Shown: one piece after another, positions 25,963-37,074 of the stretch
How the letters are laid out: every line of letters starts with the position of its first letter
Position numbering within the stretch: the stretch's first letter is position 1
Assembly: GCF_002174455.2 (NCBI RefSeq)
Contig: NZ_CP147246.1
Span: 957,501-1,021,500 of the forward strand
Length of the DNA: 64,000 nt
Direction: 5' to 3'
Origin: Enterococcus sp. 9D6_DIV0238
GTDB taxonomy: Bacteria > Bacillota > Bacilli > Lactobacillales > Enterococcaceae
Made by a program: the position numbers and the translations under genes
The notes under the pieces: generated by a model
Told to the model about the DNA's origin: nothing
Database searches by the model: none
The model's input: the letters and a program-made list of their open reading frames with translations, nothing else

Positions 25963-27363
25963 TTATTGTTCTTCAATTCCAAACTTTTCTTTATCTGAAT
26001 CGCGTAAAGCATTTCTATATTCTGTATTAGTTCTCACCTGTAAAAAATATTCATTCAAGTTTTTAAAAATATTTCCATCTGTGAAACCTATTTCTTTCAA
26101 TAAATGATACTCTAGTATCCCTCTCAATAAACTTATAGACTCTACTAAATTTTCACCCTTTAATGCTTTTTTTTCTTTATTAATATTATAATGAGTAAAG
26201 TAGTTTCTAGTATCCGAAACAATTTGTGGAAAATCAAAAAATTTAAAACTTCCAGAAAAAATATATCTTGGATAATCAATAAACATTAAATCCGATAGTC
26301 TTTCACTCAACAAGATATGAGATTTTCTTGGATCTCTAATGAGAAACTTTTCCCATTCTGATTGATACCCTTCAAGCTTACTTTTAGCCATTTTTTTATA
26401 TTCATTCTTTGAATCAGATATCATTCTAGCATGATAGGTTTCCAACGCTTGACATATATTTAAAAAGTGATTTTCGATTTTCGAAGTACCAGAATAATAG
26501 ACTTCCAAATATAAATCAAGAACAGGCTCTAATTTACTCCTCTTCTTATGCCAATCATTCAAATTACCTGAGTCAACTAAATCTTGACAGGTAAATAGAT
26601 AATTAATATACCCACCTTCCTCTTTATTTTTTCGAGTAGAAAAGGATGAGTCTACACTATACAATACGCTATTAATTGGAGTAAAATCTTTAGGAGGTAT
26701 TGCTTGCATCGATACTTTTTGATAATTGATTCTTTTATGAATTGCCAACTCTATGATAGCTTTAAAATCATTAAATTTTGTATCAAACCACTGTATTTTT
26801 TGTGCTTCTTTACTTTCGATAATAATTGATGGATTTTGAGTAATAGTAATAGTTTCTTTTAGAAAATCGTTAGGAAGTGAGTAACCAACATAGTACTCAA
26901 TTTTATGGTCTTTTGCTTCATATATAATTAACTTATTGTCATTTGAAATATCAATATAATGATTACCTTTCAATCCAAATACGAAATTAGTTTTCTGAAA
27001 CCACTTCATTATTCCAGAAACTTTATAATATGCTTTAAAAAACCTGTTTTCTTCAATAGATGCTCCATCTATTACATAATCAACCTCATATTTAAAAACT
27101 TCTCTATGATAAGATATTTCAGAAGTATGTTGAACTCTTTTGCACCCAACCAAAAGTATTTTTGCGCCATTAGATAAAGTAGCTTCTAAATTTTCAAAAA
27201 AAGAGGGGAGTATTGTTGAAGAACTAATTGCTCGATCTTTATTATAAAAATGAATGTACATTAAACTAACATTTCTTTCTTCATTTTGATAAATTAGTAA
27301 ATCTAGTTGATCTTCTATTCCTTTTATTTCAACCTTCGTAGTATGTCTTAAAAATAATTCCAT
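25963..27363 (-). CDS. ApeA-like HEPN-domain anti-phage protein
   Basis: The 466-aa protein has the shape of ApeA-type defence proteins. An N-terminal beta-rich domain of about 230 residues is followed by a helical C-terminal domain with the HEPN RNase motif R-x4-H (Arg386 to His391 in DTRNYFTHYN) and a preceding conserved helix (ICQALETYHARM). HEPN proteins cut RNA, and ApeA-family proteins are reported to protect cells from phage by abortive infection. The assignment rests on layout and motif, and sequence identity could not be measured. It is the largest cargo gene of the eno element. Confidence 0.75.
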   Translation of the reverse strand: MELFLRHTTKVEIKGIEDQLDLLIYQNEERNVSLMYIHFYNKDRAISSSTILPSFFENLEATLSNGAKILLVGCKRVQHTSEISYHREVFKYEVDYVIDGASIEENRFFKAYYKVSGIMKWFQKTNFVFGLKGNHYIDISNDNKLIIYEAKDHKIEYYVGYSLPNDFLKETITITQNPSIIIESKEAQKIQWFDTKFNDFKAIIELAIHKRINYQKVSMQAIPPKDFTPINSVLYSVDSSFSTRKNKEEGGYINYLFTCQDLVDSGNLNDWHKKRSKLEPVLDLYLEVYYSGTSKIENHFLNICQALETYHARMISDSKNEYKKMAKSKLEGYQSEWEKFLIRDPRKSHILLSERLSDLMFIDYPRYIFSGSFKFFDFPQIVSDTRNYFTHYNINKEKKALKGENLVESISLLRGILEYHLLKEIGFTDGNIFKNLNEYFLQVRTNTEYRNALRDSDKEKFGIEEQ

Positions 27364-27761
27364 AATAAAATTTCTAGCCTTTCTTATTATTACTTCTACA
27401 AATAGTTCTCTCTAGTTGTTAAAATAAATATCTTTTATTTATTCCATTATATTTAACTCTAGGCATACAATTTCATTATATCACATGTTTAGTTAGTAAT
27501 ACTAAACTAATTTAGCACAACTTTTTGTGTCCATAACATTTTTATCTTAACTTAAAATTCAATTCTCTCTATTATGTGTTCTAATTAATAACTGCGTTTG
27601 TGACCATTCAATATTGCTAATGTTGATTTAACAACAATTATTTAACTTCCAGAAATTAATTAGTACTATGATATGAAATATTTGCAGGTCTGTTTCATCT
27701 GCAATAACTCCCACAACTATGTAGTATTTTTTAAGGATTTTCAGCAAAAAAACTGTTTTTC

Positions 27762-27834
27762 GTTTCATTTATATATGAAACATAGAAACCCTTGTATATC
27801 AATGTTTATAAAGCTTTGTTTCATTTCGTTTCAT
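27762..27834. repeat. Four GTTTCAT motifs, one inverted
   Basis: GTTTCAT occurs at 27762, 27818 and 27828, and its complement ATGAAAC at 27775. The first pair forms a palindrome with a 6-base centre, and the last two are 10 bases apart, one helical turn. This fits an operator or an iteron-like site. Confidence 0.5.
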
Positions 27835-27873
27835 GTATAAACATTTATTAACCTTTTGCAAATTGCAAAAAAA

Positions 27874-27915
27874 GAGTACCCCTAGTGAGCCGTGTAGCTC
27901 ATTTAAAGGGTACCC
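27874..27915 (-). terminator. Strong terminator on the minus strand
   Basis: The arms GAGTACCCCTAGTGAGC and GCTCATTTAAAGGGTACCC pair around a 6-base loop. On the minus strand they are followed by seven T. It would end transcription coming from the integrase / DUF4767 side before the ApeA-like promoter. Confidence 0.8.
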
Positions 27916-28064
27916 TTAGTACGGTCAAGTAACAACGGGGTGGGGTTCTCAATCCTATTCAATTTCTTGTATGATTCTGCCAAAGATATGAATAGCTTGA
28001 GTTGGTTGTCCATCAATTAGAGTAAGAGTATACTCTGTTTCCAGTGGCTCTTTTAAGCTTAAAC

Positions 28065-28829
28065 CTAAACCTTCTGCTGAACAGATAGACTAATTGCTTC
28101 CAGATGTTCAATTGCCTCTGATATAGCTTGCTTATCATTTGAAATAGACCCATCAACATAATAAGTAATCCTTGTACCATTGCCATCATTTTCAGTCGTT
28201 AGATAGCCTTTATAAGGCAATTGATCATAGTTGCTGATAAAATAGCTGAGTTGTTCATCTTTGGTAAAATTTGATTTAACATCATCAAAAACTACACTAC
28301 TGTTCACAATATTACTAAAACCATCTCTAAGCTCTTTGTTCTCTGTTTCTTTAAAGTATAAATAATTATTTGGATTTCCTTGATTCTGACTAGTTATTAA
28401 CACTTTGGGTATTCCTGAATTAATGGTAAAAAAGTAAACATGCTTCGATAAATAATTTTGTGCCTCTGCATCCGAATAAACAGCTACTAAAGAATAACCT
28501 GATTCTTCTTCACCATTTTCTGACCAATTTATAACTATTGGCGTGTTACCAATAACCGCCTGCCACTGATTGTTATTCAGAACCGAGTCAGGGAGTTGTA
28601 AACCGTATAAATCAACATTATTATTCGGACTGTATTGTTTATACGTCTGATTCATTGCTTGTCCCCAAGTATTCATAAAGTCATTAAGCTTTTTTATTTT
28701 TATCATCATTCCATTAAGCCACTTTATCGATGAGGATATAGCAAGTTCAGAAGAAACATTTCTTGCTCTATATCGGTCTCTAGATGCGACTGAGCAACAA
28801 CAAACAATCGAATTTACGGAACTTCTCAA
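28065..28829 (-). pseudogene. DUF4767-like protein gene lacking its native N-terminus
   Basis: From about residue 45 the product matches DUF4767, found in lipoproteins of lactic acid bacteria (LNDFMNTWGQAMNQ, VDLYGLQLP, NTPIVINWSENG). The expected signal peptide and lipobox are missing. The first 40 residues are an artefact read across a junction at about 28705, where a fragment of another gene lies on the other strand. The downstream end also meets an unrelated frame. It is a truncated remnant without its export signal and is probably not functional. Confidence 0.65.
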
Positions 28830-28890
28830 ACGACATAAACTAGAAAAAGAAGCTTTACTAAAAAAATCTATTGAAGAAAACTATCTATAA
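28681..28890 (+). pseudogene. C-terminal fragment of an unidentified plus-strand gene
   Basis: An open frame without a start runs to TAA 28888-28890. Its end is a charged helical tail (LLKRHKLEKEALLKKS). It faces the integrase gene tail to tail and overlaps the artificial start of the DUF4767 remnant. The parent gene is not recognised. Confidence 0.4.
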
Positions 28891-29808
28891 TGCTTCTTCA
28901 TTTATTAGTTTCTGAATTGGTGTTAGTTCCATACTTGATAAAATTTCAGAATCACTTAACGAGTTCAGATATGTTTGAGTTGTCTTTATATTACTATGAC
29001 CTAATAACCTACTTATCGTGTAAAGGTTAACTCCATTTTTTAATAATTTTTGTGCATAATAATGTCGTAAGCTGTGACAGCTCTTACGTTGTATCTCTTC
29101 TCTAACATTAGTAGCAATACAAGCATCCTTAACTACTTTTTCAAGCAAAACGTTATTTTTTAAACGTCTACCTGATTTAGAAATAAATAGAAAATCTTCA
29201 ATCTCCCTATAATTTCTTAGATTATTAAAATAACCTGCCTTAGTTCTTCTATGCCTTTTTAACAACTGCTCTAGGTAAGGGGAAATTTTAACAACTCGCT
29301 CCTTACTTCCTTTTCCCATAAATTGAAAATATCCTTCCTTTACATTATCATTAGTAAGGTTTCTTACTTCTTCTGCTCTTAAGCCCGCATCTGCCATCAC
29401 CTCAATAATTAACTTATTCCTTTGATTGACAAATCCCTTCTTATAGTAAAATTTAATGAGATTAGAAACTTCTGTATCTGAAAAGATGGTTAACAGTAGC
29501 TTAGGCTCCTTAAGTAATTTTATTTCTTTAGTAATATTAGTAACCTCATACTCATTAGTCATATACTTATAGAACAACTTAACTGCTTTTAAAATAGTAT
29601 TAATATAAGTTTCCTTTTTTCCCTCCTCTTGACAATTTAAAATAAACTTCTTTAAATGTAGCTTACTTAGCTCACTAAGATCGTGTACATCTCTGAGATA
29701 ACCATAAAATACGTTCAGCTGAGATTGATATGACTCGATAGCGCGTTTCGATAAGTTAAGAACCCTACAATCTAACAAATATTCAGCTATCATTTCTGTA
29801 TTCAGCAA
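28885..29808 (-). CDS. Tyrosine recombinase / integrase of the eno element
   Basis: The 307-aa protein has an N-terminal SAM-like DNA-binding domain (about 1-90) and a catalytic domain. The catalytic residues are Arg144 (AGLRAEEV), a Lys in MGKGSKER, His245 and Arg248 (CHSLRHYY), His271 (LGHSNIKTT) and nucleophile Tyr280 (TYLN). All key residues are present, so it can be active. The start is read as TTG 29806-29808 with AAAGG upstream; the ATG five codons later is the alternative. Its place next to the right eno repeat identifies it as the element's own integrase. No excisionase gene is evident. Confidence 0.92.
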   Translation of the reverse strand: MLNTEMIAEYLLDCRVLNLSKRAIESYQSQLNVFYGYLRDVHDLSELSKLHLKKFILNCQEEGKKETYINTILKAVKLFYKYMTNEYEVTNITKEIKLLKEPKLLLTIFSDTEVSNLIKFYYKKGFVNQRNKLIIEVMADAGLRAEEVRNLTNDNVKEGYFQFMGKGSKERVVKISPYLEQLLKRHRRTKAGYFNNLRNYREIEDFLFISKSGRRLKNNVLLEKVVKDACIATNVREEIQRKSCHSLRHYYAQKLLKNGVNLYTISRLLGHSNIKTTQTYLNSLSDSEILSSMELTPIQKLINEEAL

Positions 29809-29851
29809 AAAACACCATCCTTTCTCTTAGTTAGAGAAAAAACAGTGTTTA
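29806..29851 (-). terminator. Stem-loop with T run overlapping the integrase start
   Basis: Read on the minus strand, the arms AAACAC...TTCTC and GAGAA...GTGTTT pair with an internal loop and are followed by TTTTTT, which runs into the TTG start. It could end read-through from eno and so limit integrase expression. Confidence 0.5.
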
Positions 29852-30028
29852 ATGATGATTATTGGTTATAGTTCGTACTACGTCAAATTTCCAGTACTGC
29901 TAATTAGAAGCAAATTCAAGTTAGCAATACATTCTTTTGCATAGTACGTAACTATTGGTCTACCTAACACTTTCAAAACGGATTATTTAACAAGTAATCA
30001 CAAGAAACCCTTTAATAGCACAGATTTC
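29852..30028. other. Right end of the element with candidate integrase arm sites
   Basis: This region holds CGTACTACGT (29874), AGTACTGCTA (29893) and AGTACGTAAC (29943), similar to the motifs at the left end. No clear terminator follows the intact eno stop in this stretch. Confidence 0.4.
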
Positions 30029-31357
<1,329 letters not shown>

Positions 31358-31487
31358 CTAAGGGGATCCGAGCTCCCTTAATTATGATTGTAGTGAATAA
31401 TCCTAAGCTATGCAAACATTTTTTGCGTATTTCATAAATTATTCGATGAATCTTCGATTTATTGCGTATCTTAATTATAAGTCTGTT

Positions 31488-32243
31488 TTATTTAACAGCC
31501 TCTAACAATGCTAAGAATGAATCAGCTTCAAGACTTGCTCCGCCGACTAAAGCACCGTCAACGTTTTCTTTTGCCATATATTCAGCAATGTTTTCTGGTT
31601 TTACAGAGCCGCCGTATTGGATACGAACTGCTTCTGATACTTCTTTACCGTATAATTTTTCTACAGTTGAACGAACAACACCACAGATTTCATCCGCAAT
31701 GTTGGCATCTGCAGATTTACCAGTACCGATTGCCCAGATTGGTTCATAAGCAATGACCATAGATGATACTTGATCGTTTGTTAAGCCTACTAAGCCATTA
31801 GTGATTTGTCCTTCGATCCATTCAGCTGTTTTTCCAGCTTCATAGGTCTCTAAAGATTCACCACAACAGAAGATCGGTGTCATATTGTTTGCAAAGATTG
31901 CTTTGGCTTTTTTGTTGATGTCTTCATCTGTTTCGTGGAAATACTCACGACGTTCTGAGTGACCGATGATCACATATTGAACACCTAGATCTGCGATTGC
32001 AGCTGGAGAATTTTCACCAGTGAACGCACCAGCATTTTCCCAATAGCAGTTTTGCGCAGATAATTGCACTTGTGAATCTTTAAGATTCCATGCTAATGGC
32101 GCTAAGAACAATGCAGGAGATCCGATTACTGAATCGACAACATCACTTGATGGAACAGCATTTTTTACTGCTTCAGCAAAGCTTTGTGCTTCTGCTAAAG
32201 TTTTATTCATTTTCCAGTTACCAGCGATAATTGGTTTACGCAT
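31488..32243 (-). CDS. tpiA: Triosephosphate isomerase
   Basis: TpiA interconverts dihydroxyacetone phosphate and glyceraldehyde-3-phosphate. The 251-aa protein has the catalytic Lys in AGNWKMNK, His in [11 protein letters not shown], Glu in [13 protein letters not shown] and the phosphate loop YGGSVKPEN / [10 protein letters not shown]. Length is typical. It is the fourth gene of the glycolytic operon, 155 bases after pgk and 160 before eno. The GGAAG ribosome site precedes the ATG. Confidence 0.98.
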   Translation of the reverse strand: MRKPIIAGNWKMNKTLAEAQSFAEAVKNAVPSSDVVDSVIGSPALFLAPLAWNLKDSQVQLSAQNCYWENAGAFTGENSPAAIADLGVQYVIIGHSERREYFHETDEDINKKAKAIFANNMTPIFCCGESLETYEAGKTAEWIEGQITNGLVGLTNDQVSSMVIAYEPIWAIGTGKSADANIADEICGVVRSTVEKLYGKEVSEAVRIQYGGSVKPENIAEYMAKENVDGALVGGASLEADSFLALLEAVK

Positions 32244-32398
32244 GAAAAAACACTTCCTTTAATTTTATGGTGTAGATTGTTTAAACGGTGTTCAAAAGGC
32301 AAACGTTCAGTAATTTCCCTCACCTACTAAACCCCAATACTTGAAGTTCAGCAGGTTCAGTCAAAATACTCAAGCTTAAATGCCTTTTAATAACCTCT

Positions 32399-33589
32399 TT
32401 ATTTATCGTTGATCGCTGCTAATCCAGGTAATTCTTTACCTTCTAATAATTCTAAGCTTGCGCCGCCACCTGTTGAGATGTGCGTGAATTTATCAGCAAA
32501 GCCTAATTGAATTGCTGCAGCAGCAGAGTCTCCTCCACCAATGATCGTTGTTGCATCAGCTAAATTAGCGATTGCTTCACAAACACCGATCGTTCCTTTA
32601 GCAAAGTTGCTCATTTCGAATACGCCCATAGGACCGTTCCAAACAACTGTTTTCGCACCATCTAAAGCTTGCGCGAATAAAGCAATTGTTTCAGGACCAA
32701 TGTCAAGACCCATTTGACCTTCAGGAACATCACCAGTATGCTCTTCTGTTGGTACATCATTTGAGAATTCAGCTGCTGTGATCGAATCGATTGGCAAGAT
32801 CAATTTATCACCTGCTTTTTCGATTAATTCTTTCGCTAAAGCTACTTTATCTTCTTCTACTAAAGATTTACCGATATTCATCCCTTTAGCTTTGTAGAAT
32901 GTATAAGTCATTCCGCCGCCGATCAGGATCTTATCTGCTTTTTCGATCAAGTTTTCGATAACACCGATCTTGTCAGAAACTTTTGCTCCGCCTAAAATCG
33001 CAACAAATGGACGTTTTGGTGCAGTAACAGCTTCACCAACGAATTTGATTTCTTTTTCCATTAAGAAGCCGGCAACTGTTGGAATACCAGTTGATGCAAT
33101 ACCAACGTTAGAAGCGTGCGCACGGTGAGCCGTACCAAATGCATCATTTACAAATACATCGCCTAAAGAAGCCCAATATTTGCCTAATTCAGCATCATTG
33201 CCGCTTTCTTTTTTACCGTCGATGTCTTCAAAACGAGTGTTTTCAAAGACTAAAACGTCGCCATCTTTCATATTGTTGACAGCCGTTTCTAATTCAGTCC
33301 CGCGTGTTTCAGGAACGAATGTTACTGGTTTGCCTAATAGCTCACCTAAACGTTCTGCAACTGGTTTCAAAGATTTACCTGCTTTATCTTCTTCTGTTTT
33401 TACACGACCTAAGTGAGAGAAAAGAATCGCTTTTCCGCCATTGTCGATAACATATTGAATTGTTGGCAAAGCTGCAACTATACGGTTGTCGTTAGTGATC
33501 ACGCCATCTTTCAATGGTACATTGAAGTCAACACGAACAAGGACTTTTTTGTCTTTTAAATCAACATCTTTGATTGTTTTTTTAGCCAT
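32399..33589 (-). CDS. pgk: Phosphoglycerate kinase
   Basis: Pgk makes ATP from 1,3-bisphosphoglycerate. The 396-aa protein has the N-terminal substrate loop [24 protein letters not shown], the hinge [11 protein letters not shown] and the nucleotide-binding GGGDSAAA and [14 protein letters not shown]. Length is normal and there is no fusion. It lies between gap and tpiA, 117 bases after gap; that gap holds a stem-loop at 33633-33661 that could adjust the ratio of the two messages. Confidence 0.98.
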   Translation of the reverse strand: MAKKTIKDVDLKDKKVLVRVDFNVPLKDGVITNDNRIVAALPTIQYVIDNGGKAILFSHLGRVKTEEDKAGKSLKPVAERLGELLGKPVTFVPETRGTELETAVNNMKDGDVLVFENTRFEDIDGKKESGNDAELGKYWASLGDVFVNDAFGTAHRAHASNVGIASTGIPTVAGFLMEKEIKFVGEAVTAPKRPFVAILGGAKVSDKIGVIENLIEKADKILIGGGMTYTFYKAKGMNIGKSLVEEDKVALAKELIEKAGDKLILPIDSITAAEFSNDVPTEEHTGDVPEGQMGLDIGPETIALFAQALDGAKTVVWNGPMGVFEMSNFAKGTIGVCEAIANLADATTIIGGGDSAAAAIQLGFADKFTHISTGGGASLELLEGKELPGLAAINDK

Positions 33590-33632
33590 TATGGAGTACT
33601 CCTGTCTATAAAATTTTTAAACGAAACAATAT

Positions 33633-33661
33633 AAGCGGAGAAGCGCGTTGCTTCCCCGCTT
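33633..33661 (-). other. Stem-loop between gap and pgk
   Basis: The arms AAGCGGAGAAGC and GCTTCCCCGCTT pair with one mismatch around a 5-base loop. On the minus strand only a weak T-rich tail follows, so partial termination or mRNA processing is more likely than full termination. Confidence 0.5.
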
Positions 33662-33706
33662 ATTATTTCACAGTTCTTTAAATTTCACTAATAATAAGTA
33701 TAGATC

Positions 33707-34708
33707 TTATAAGTTAGCGAAGTACTCTAAAGTACGAACTAATTGTGCAGTATAAGACATTTCGTTGTCATACCAAGCAACAGTTTTCACTAATTGTTTG
33801 TCGCCAACTGTCATTACTTTAGTTTGTGTAGCATCGAATAATGAACCGAAAGTCATACCTACGATATCAGAAGATACGATTTGATCTTCGTTGTATCCGT
33901 AAGATTCGTTAGCTGCTTTAGCCATTACTTCGTTTACTTCTTCAACAGTTACGTTTTTGTCAAGAACTGTTACTAATTCAGTTAATGAACCAGTAGCTAC
34001 AGGAACACGTTGAGCAGCTCCGTCTAATTTACCGTTTAATTCAGGGATAACTAGACCGATTGCTTTAGCAGCACCAGTTGTGTTAGGAACGATGTTTTCT
34101 GCTGCAGCACGTGCACGACGGAAGTCTCCACCTGGGTGAGGTCCATCAAGAGTCATTTGGTCACCTGTGTAAGCGTGGATTGTAGTCATAAGACCTTCAA
34201 CAACACCAAAGTTGTCTTGTAAAGCTTTCGCCATAGGAGCTAAACAGTTAGTTGTACATGAAGCACCTGAGATAACTGTTTCTTTACCTGTTAAGATATC
34301 GTGGTTAGTGTTATAGACGATTGTTGGTACGTCATTTCCACCAGGAGCAGAGATAACAACACGTTTAGCACCAGCTTTTAAGTGTAATTCAGCTTTTTCT
34401 TTTGAAGTGAAGAATCCTGTACATTCAAGAACGATATCTACGCCTAATTCGCCCCATGGTAATTCTTCTGGGTTACGGTTAGCAAGAACTTTAACTTCTT
34501 TACCGTTTACGTTGAAAGAACCTTCGTGAACTTCAACAGTTCCGTTGAAACGTCCTTGAGTTGTGTCATATTTTAACAAGTGAGCCAACATTTTAGCATC
34601 TGTTAAGTCGTTGATTGCTACTACTTCGATTCCTGCTACATCTTGGATACGACGGAATGCTAAGCGTCCGATACGTCCAAATCCATTAATACCTACTTTA
34701 ACTGTCAT
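33707..34708 (-). CDS. gap: Glyceraldehyde-3-phosphate dehydrogenase, type I
   Basis: Gap oxidises glyceraldehyde-3-phosphate with NAD and phosphate. The 333-aa protein has the NAD-binding [14 protein letters not shown], the catalytic Cys in [12 protein letters not shown], the TGAAKAIG and [11 protein letters not shown] segments and the C-terminal WYDNEMSY. The start is ATG 34706-34708 with AAGGAGG upstream; nine extra codons in front have no support. It follows cggR by 40 bases. Confidence 0.98.
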   Translation of the reverse strand: MTVKVGINGFGRIGRLAFRRIQDVAGIEVVAINDLTDAKMLAHLLKYDTTQGRFNGTVEVHEGSFNVNGKEVKVLANRNPEELPWGELGVDIVLECTGFFTSKEKAELHLKAGAKRVVISAPGGNDVPTIVYNTNHDILTGKETVISGASCTTNCLAPMAKALQDNFGVVEGLMTTIHAYTGDQMTLDGPHPGGDFRRARAAAENIVPNTTGAAKAIGLVIPELNGKLDGAAQRVPVATGSLTELVTVLDKNVTVEEVNEVMAKAANESYGYNEDQIVSSDIVGMTFGSLFDATQTKVMTVGDKQLVKTVAWYDNEMSYTAQLVRTLEYFANL

Positions 34709-34748
34709 TAAAGATTTCCTCCTTATGAAAATCAAAAATTTTTTTATT

Positions 34749-35786
34749 TTAAAGGGTTGCCCCTTTTAAAATCTCATTTGCAGCAGCTTCATCTGTGATG
34801 AGCCACGTTTGTTTTGGTGCATTTTTCATATAAGCGCGGATTGCTTTGGCTTTTGTCTTTCCGCCTGCGATCGCCACGACATGTTGAATTCTTTGAAGAT
34901 CTTTCAATTGAAGTCCGATACGAGGAATTTTATAAACGACTTCCCCTTCTTCATCGAAGAAGTAACCAAATGATTCTGCTACTGCATTATTTTGCTTTAA
35001 CATGACCATTTCATCATCTGACATTTTACGTCTGGCCGCCATATGCAGTGCACGACCAATACTATGCACGACACAGTTGCTCTGTTCGATCAATGTCAAT
35101 ACTTCTTGGATCGATGGTTCTTGTAATAAAGATTTGTATGTTTCAGGACTTAATTGTTCTGGGACATATAATGCCCGATGATGACCACCAGTTTTGTTAG
35201 CCATAACTGCACTGACCGAATTCGCTTGAACACTCATTGCTTCACCAATTCCGCCTCTAGCTGGAACAAACAAATTGTGACGTTTCTCTGTTTCCAAAGA
35301 GCCCATATGTTCAGCCGTTAGAGCCATCGTTGTTCCGCCCATCACTGCAATCGTGTTATTGCCGTCAGGTAAAAGTAAATCAAGTGCGTCAGTTAAAATA
35401 TCACCGAATTCATACAAGACTTTTTCTTGATTGTCACTATTGCCAGCAACGACTATACAGCGCTTGATGCCAAAATACTGACTGATCTCTTTTTCGATTT
35501 GATGCATGCCAAGAAGCTGATTCATCACTGTCTCTAACCCTTGATAAACATCTAATCCTTTTTCAGTCAATGTCATTCCACTTTTTGAAGTCTCGATCAG
35601 CTGCAGGTTCTTTAAAAAATCTGTCTCAGTTCTCAAGACTCGTTCTGTGATCCCCATACTATCCGATAGACTTCGACGTCCAATAGGCTGCATCCAGTAT
35701 ATATTACGAAGAATATGAAACCTTTCCTGCATTACATCGAGCAAATCTGGAGCAACAGCTTCAATCATTTTCAATTCATCCAGCAT
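34749..35786 (-). CDS. cggR: Central glycolytic genes regulator CggR
   Basis: This 345-aa SorC/DeoR-type repressor has an N-terminal helix-turn-helix ([21 protein letters not shown] split over residues 34-54) and a C-terminal sugar-phosphate-binding domain ([40 protein letters not shown]). The B. subtilis homologue represses the gap operon and is relieved by fructose-1,6-bisphosphate. The start is ATG 35784-35786, six bases after AAGGAG; the longer frame of 31 more codons is not used. It is the first gene of the operon it controls, directly followed by gap. Confidence 0.95.
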   Translation of the reverse strand: MLDELKMIEAVAPDLLDVMQERFHILRNIYWMQPIGRRSLSDSMGITERVLRTETDFLKNLQLIETSKSGMTLTEKGLDVYQGLETVMNQLLGMHQIEKEISQYFGIKRCIVVAGNSDNQEKVLYEFGDILTDALDLLLPDGNNTIAVMGGTTMALTAEHMGSLETEKRHNLFVPARGGIGEAMSVQANSVSAVMANKTGGHHRALYVPEQLSPETYKSLLQEPSIQEVLTLIEQSNCVVHSIGRALHMAARRKMSDDEMVMLKQNNAVAESFGYFFDEEGEVVYKIPRIGLQLKDLQRIQHVVAIAGGKTKAKAIRAYMKNAPKQTWLITDEAAANEILKGATL

Positions 35787-35909
35787 GATGCGCTCCTTCG
35801 TTGGTCTTAAAACGTCCAAGTAAGACTTAAAACGACCTATGAACTTTAAAAAAATAGGATTGATGTTCTTCTTTCTCATTGTTAAATTCTATCTAACAGT
35901 CTTAAAAGC

Positions 35910-35959
35910 GTCCCTCAATCTTACATATATAGTTTAACAGTTTTCATTTGGCTTTTCAA
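35910..35959 (-). promoter_or_regulatory. Probable promoter and operator of the cggR-gap-pgk-tpiA-eno operon
   Basis: On the minus strand TTGAAA (35954-35959) and TAAACT (35931-35936) are 17 bases apart. A GGGAC element (35910-35914), like the repeated half-site of CggR operators, lies shortly downstream of the -10. This would let CggR block the polymerase. Only one convincing half-site is visible. Confidence 0.5.
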
Positions 35960-36042
35960 GAAAAAGCGATTATTTTTTTGAAATGTTCACAAACTTGTTT
36001 TTCTATAGAAAGTAATTGCTACGAAAAAGAATGAACAAAAAA

Positions 36043-36080
36043 AAGAACCCACTTTCTTTTAAAAAGAGATTTAGGTTCTT
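36043..36080 (-). terminator. Terminator after the YitT-family gene
   Basis: The arms AAGAACC and GGTTCTT with a partly paired interior are followed by a T run on the minus strand, just downstream of the stop at 36092. Confidence 0.75.
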
Positions 36081-36091
36081 CGTTTCGTTTT

Positions 36092-36967
36092 CTATAAGTC
36101 CTCTTCATAAAATCGTCCAAGGATTTTGACATTATCTGAAATACTTACAAAAGCAGAGGGATCCGAGTCTTTCATTGCCGCTTCCAGCGCCGGCAATTCA
36201 AATCGTGTCACAACTGTTAACAGCAAGGTTTGTTTATCATGACGATACGCCCCTTCTGCTTCATGGATGATCGTGATACCTCTTCTCATTTTTTGCTGGA
36301 TCCCTTCGATCACTGCATCAGGATTTTTAGTGATGATCATGACTTGCATTTTCTTTTGCTTCGTATAGACAGCATCCGTCACTTTACCACTGACAAAAAT
36401 CGATAAGGCACTGTAAAACATATACTGCCAGCCAAACAAATAGCCAGCGACAAAAATGATCAATCCATTGAAATACATAGAAATCGAGCCAACTGAACGT
36501 CCAGTTTTTTTGCGGATCGTAATACTAAAGATATCTAATCCACCGGAAGACAAGCCATTTTTTAGTGCAAAACCAATACCTGAACCCATCACAGCTCCAC
36601 CAAAGATCGCACAGATGATCGGATCATTAGAAAGGATCGTCTGCGGGACGATTTGCATAAATATGGAGGTCAAAGTAACCGTCAATACTGTAAAAATCGT
36701 AAATTTCTTTCCTATTTTGAGCCATGCTACAAAAAATAATGGGATATTCAATGCATACAGCGTGATTGAAACAGGAACATTAAATCCTATGACACGCGTC
36801 GATAGTGTAGTCAAAATTTGAGCTAAACCGGTGATCCCACTAGAATAAATATTGCCCGGCTGATAAAAGAAGTTCATCGCCACAGATGCTAAAATCGCAT
36901 AAACGATCGATACGGACAGTTTTGTTGTATAATCATGGACCGGCAAGCTGTCAAAGAATTTTTTCAT
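36092..36967 (-). CDS. YitT family membrane protein (DUF161/DUF2179)
   Basis: The 291-aa protein has five to six membrane segments (about 15-200) of the YitT type, with FYQPGNIYSSGITGLAQIL and the glycine-rich GGAVMGSGIGFALKNGLSSGG. A C-terminal cytoplasmic DUF2179 domain follows (about 205-290, with VMIITKNPDAV and ADSDPSAFVSI-like end). The function is unknown; transport has been proposed for the family. It is monocistronic with its own terminator, upstream of and parallel to cggR. Confidence 0.88.
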   Translation of the reverse strand: MKKFFDSLPVHDYTTKLSVSIVYAILASVAMNFFYQPGNIYSSGITGLAQILTTLSTRVIGFNVPVSITLYALNIPLFFVAWLKIGKKFTIFTVLTVTLTSIFMQIVPQTILSNDPIICAIFGGAVMGSGIGFALKNGLSSGGLDIFSITIRKKTGRSVGSISMYFNGLIIFVAGYLFGWQYMFYSALSIFVSGKVTDAVYTKQKKMQVMIITKNPDAVIEGIQQKMRRGITIIHEAEGAYRHDKQTLLLTVVTRFELPALEAAMKDSDPSAFVSISDNVKILGRFYEEDL

Positions 36968-37074
36968 GAAAAGGGCCTCTCTTTTTCTGATTGTTAGCTC
37001 TCATTATACGTGCTTTGCAATCAGAAAAAAAGCATAATTATTCAAATGAAAGAAAAGAAATTTCTGTTTCCATT

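Larger units (their letters stand above)
27364..28064. other. Non-coding region with repeated GTTTCAT motifs, a terminator and a frame remnant
   Basis: No intact gene is seen in these 701 bases. It holds an AT-rich promoter zone for the ApeA-like gene, four GTTTCAT/ATGAAAC motifs (27762-27834), a strong minus-strand terminator (27874-27915), and a GC-rich tract with GGGGTGGGG near 27937-27945. On the minus strand at 27955-28075 an open frame without a start (GQPTQAIHIFGRIIQEIE at its end) is the tail of a lost gene. Confidence 0.45.

Noticed and set aside
27762..27834. CRISPR array
   Set aside because: The repeated unit is only 7 bases, spacing is irregular, one copy is inverted and no cas genes exist in the window.
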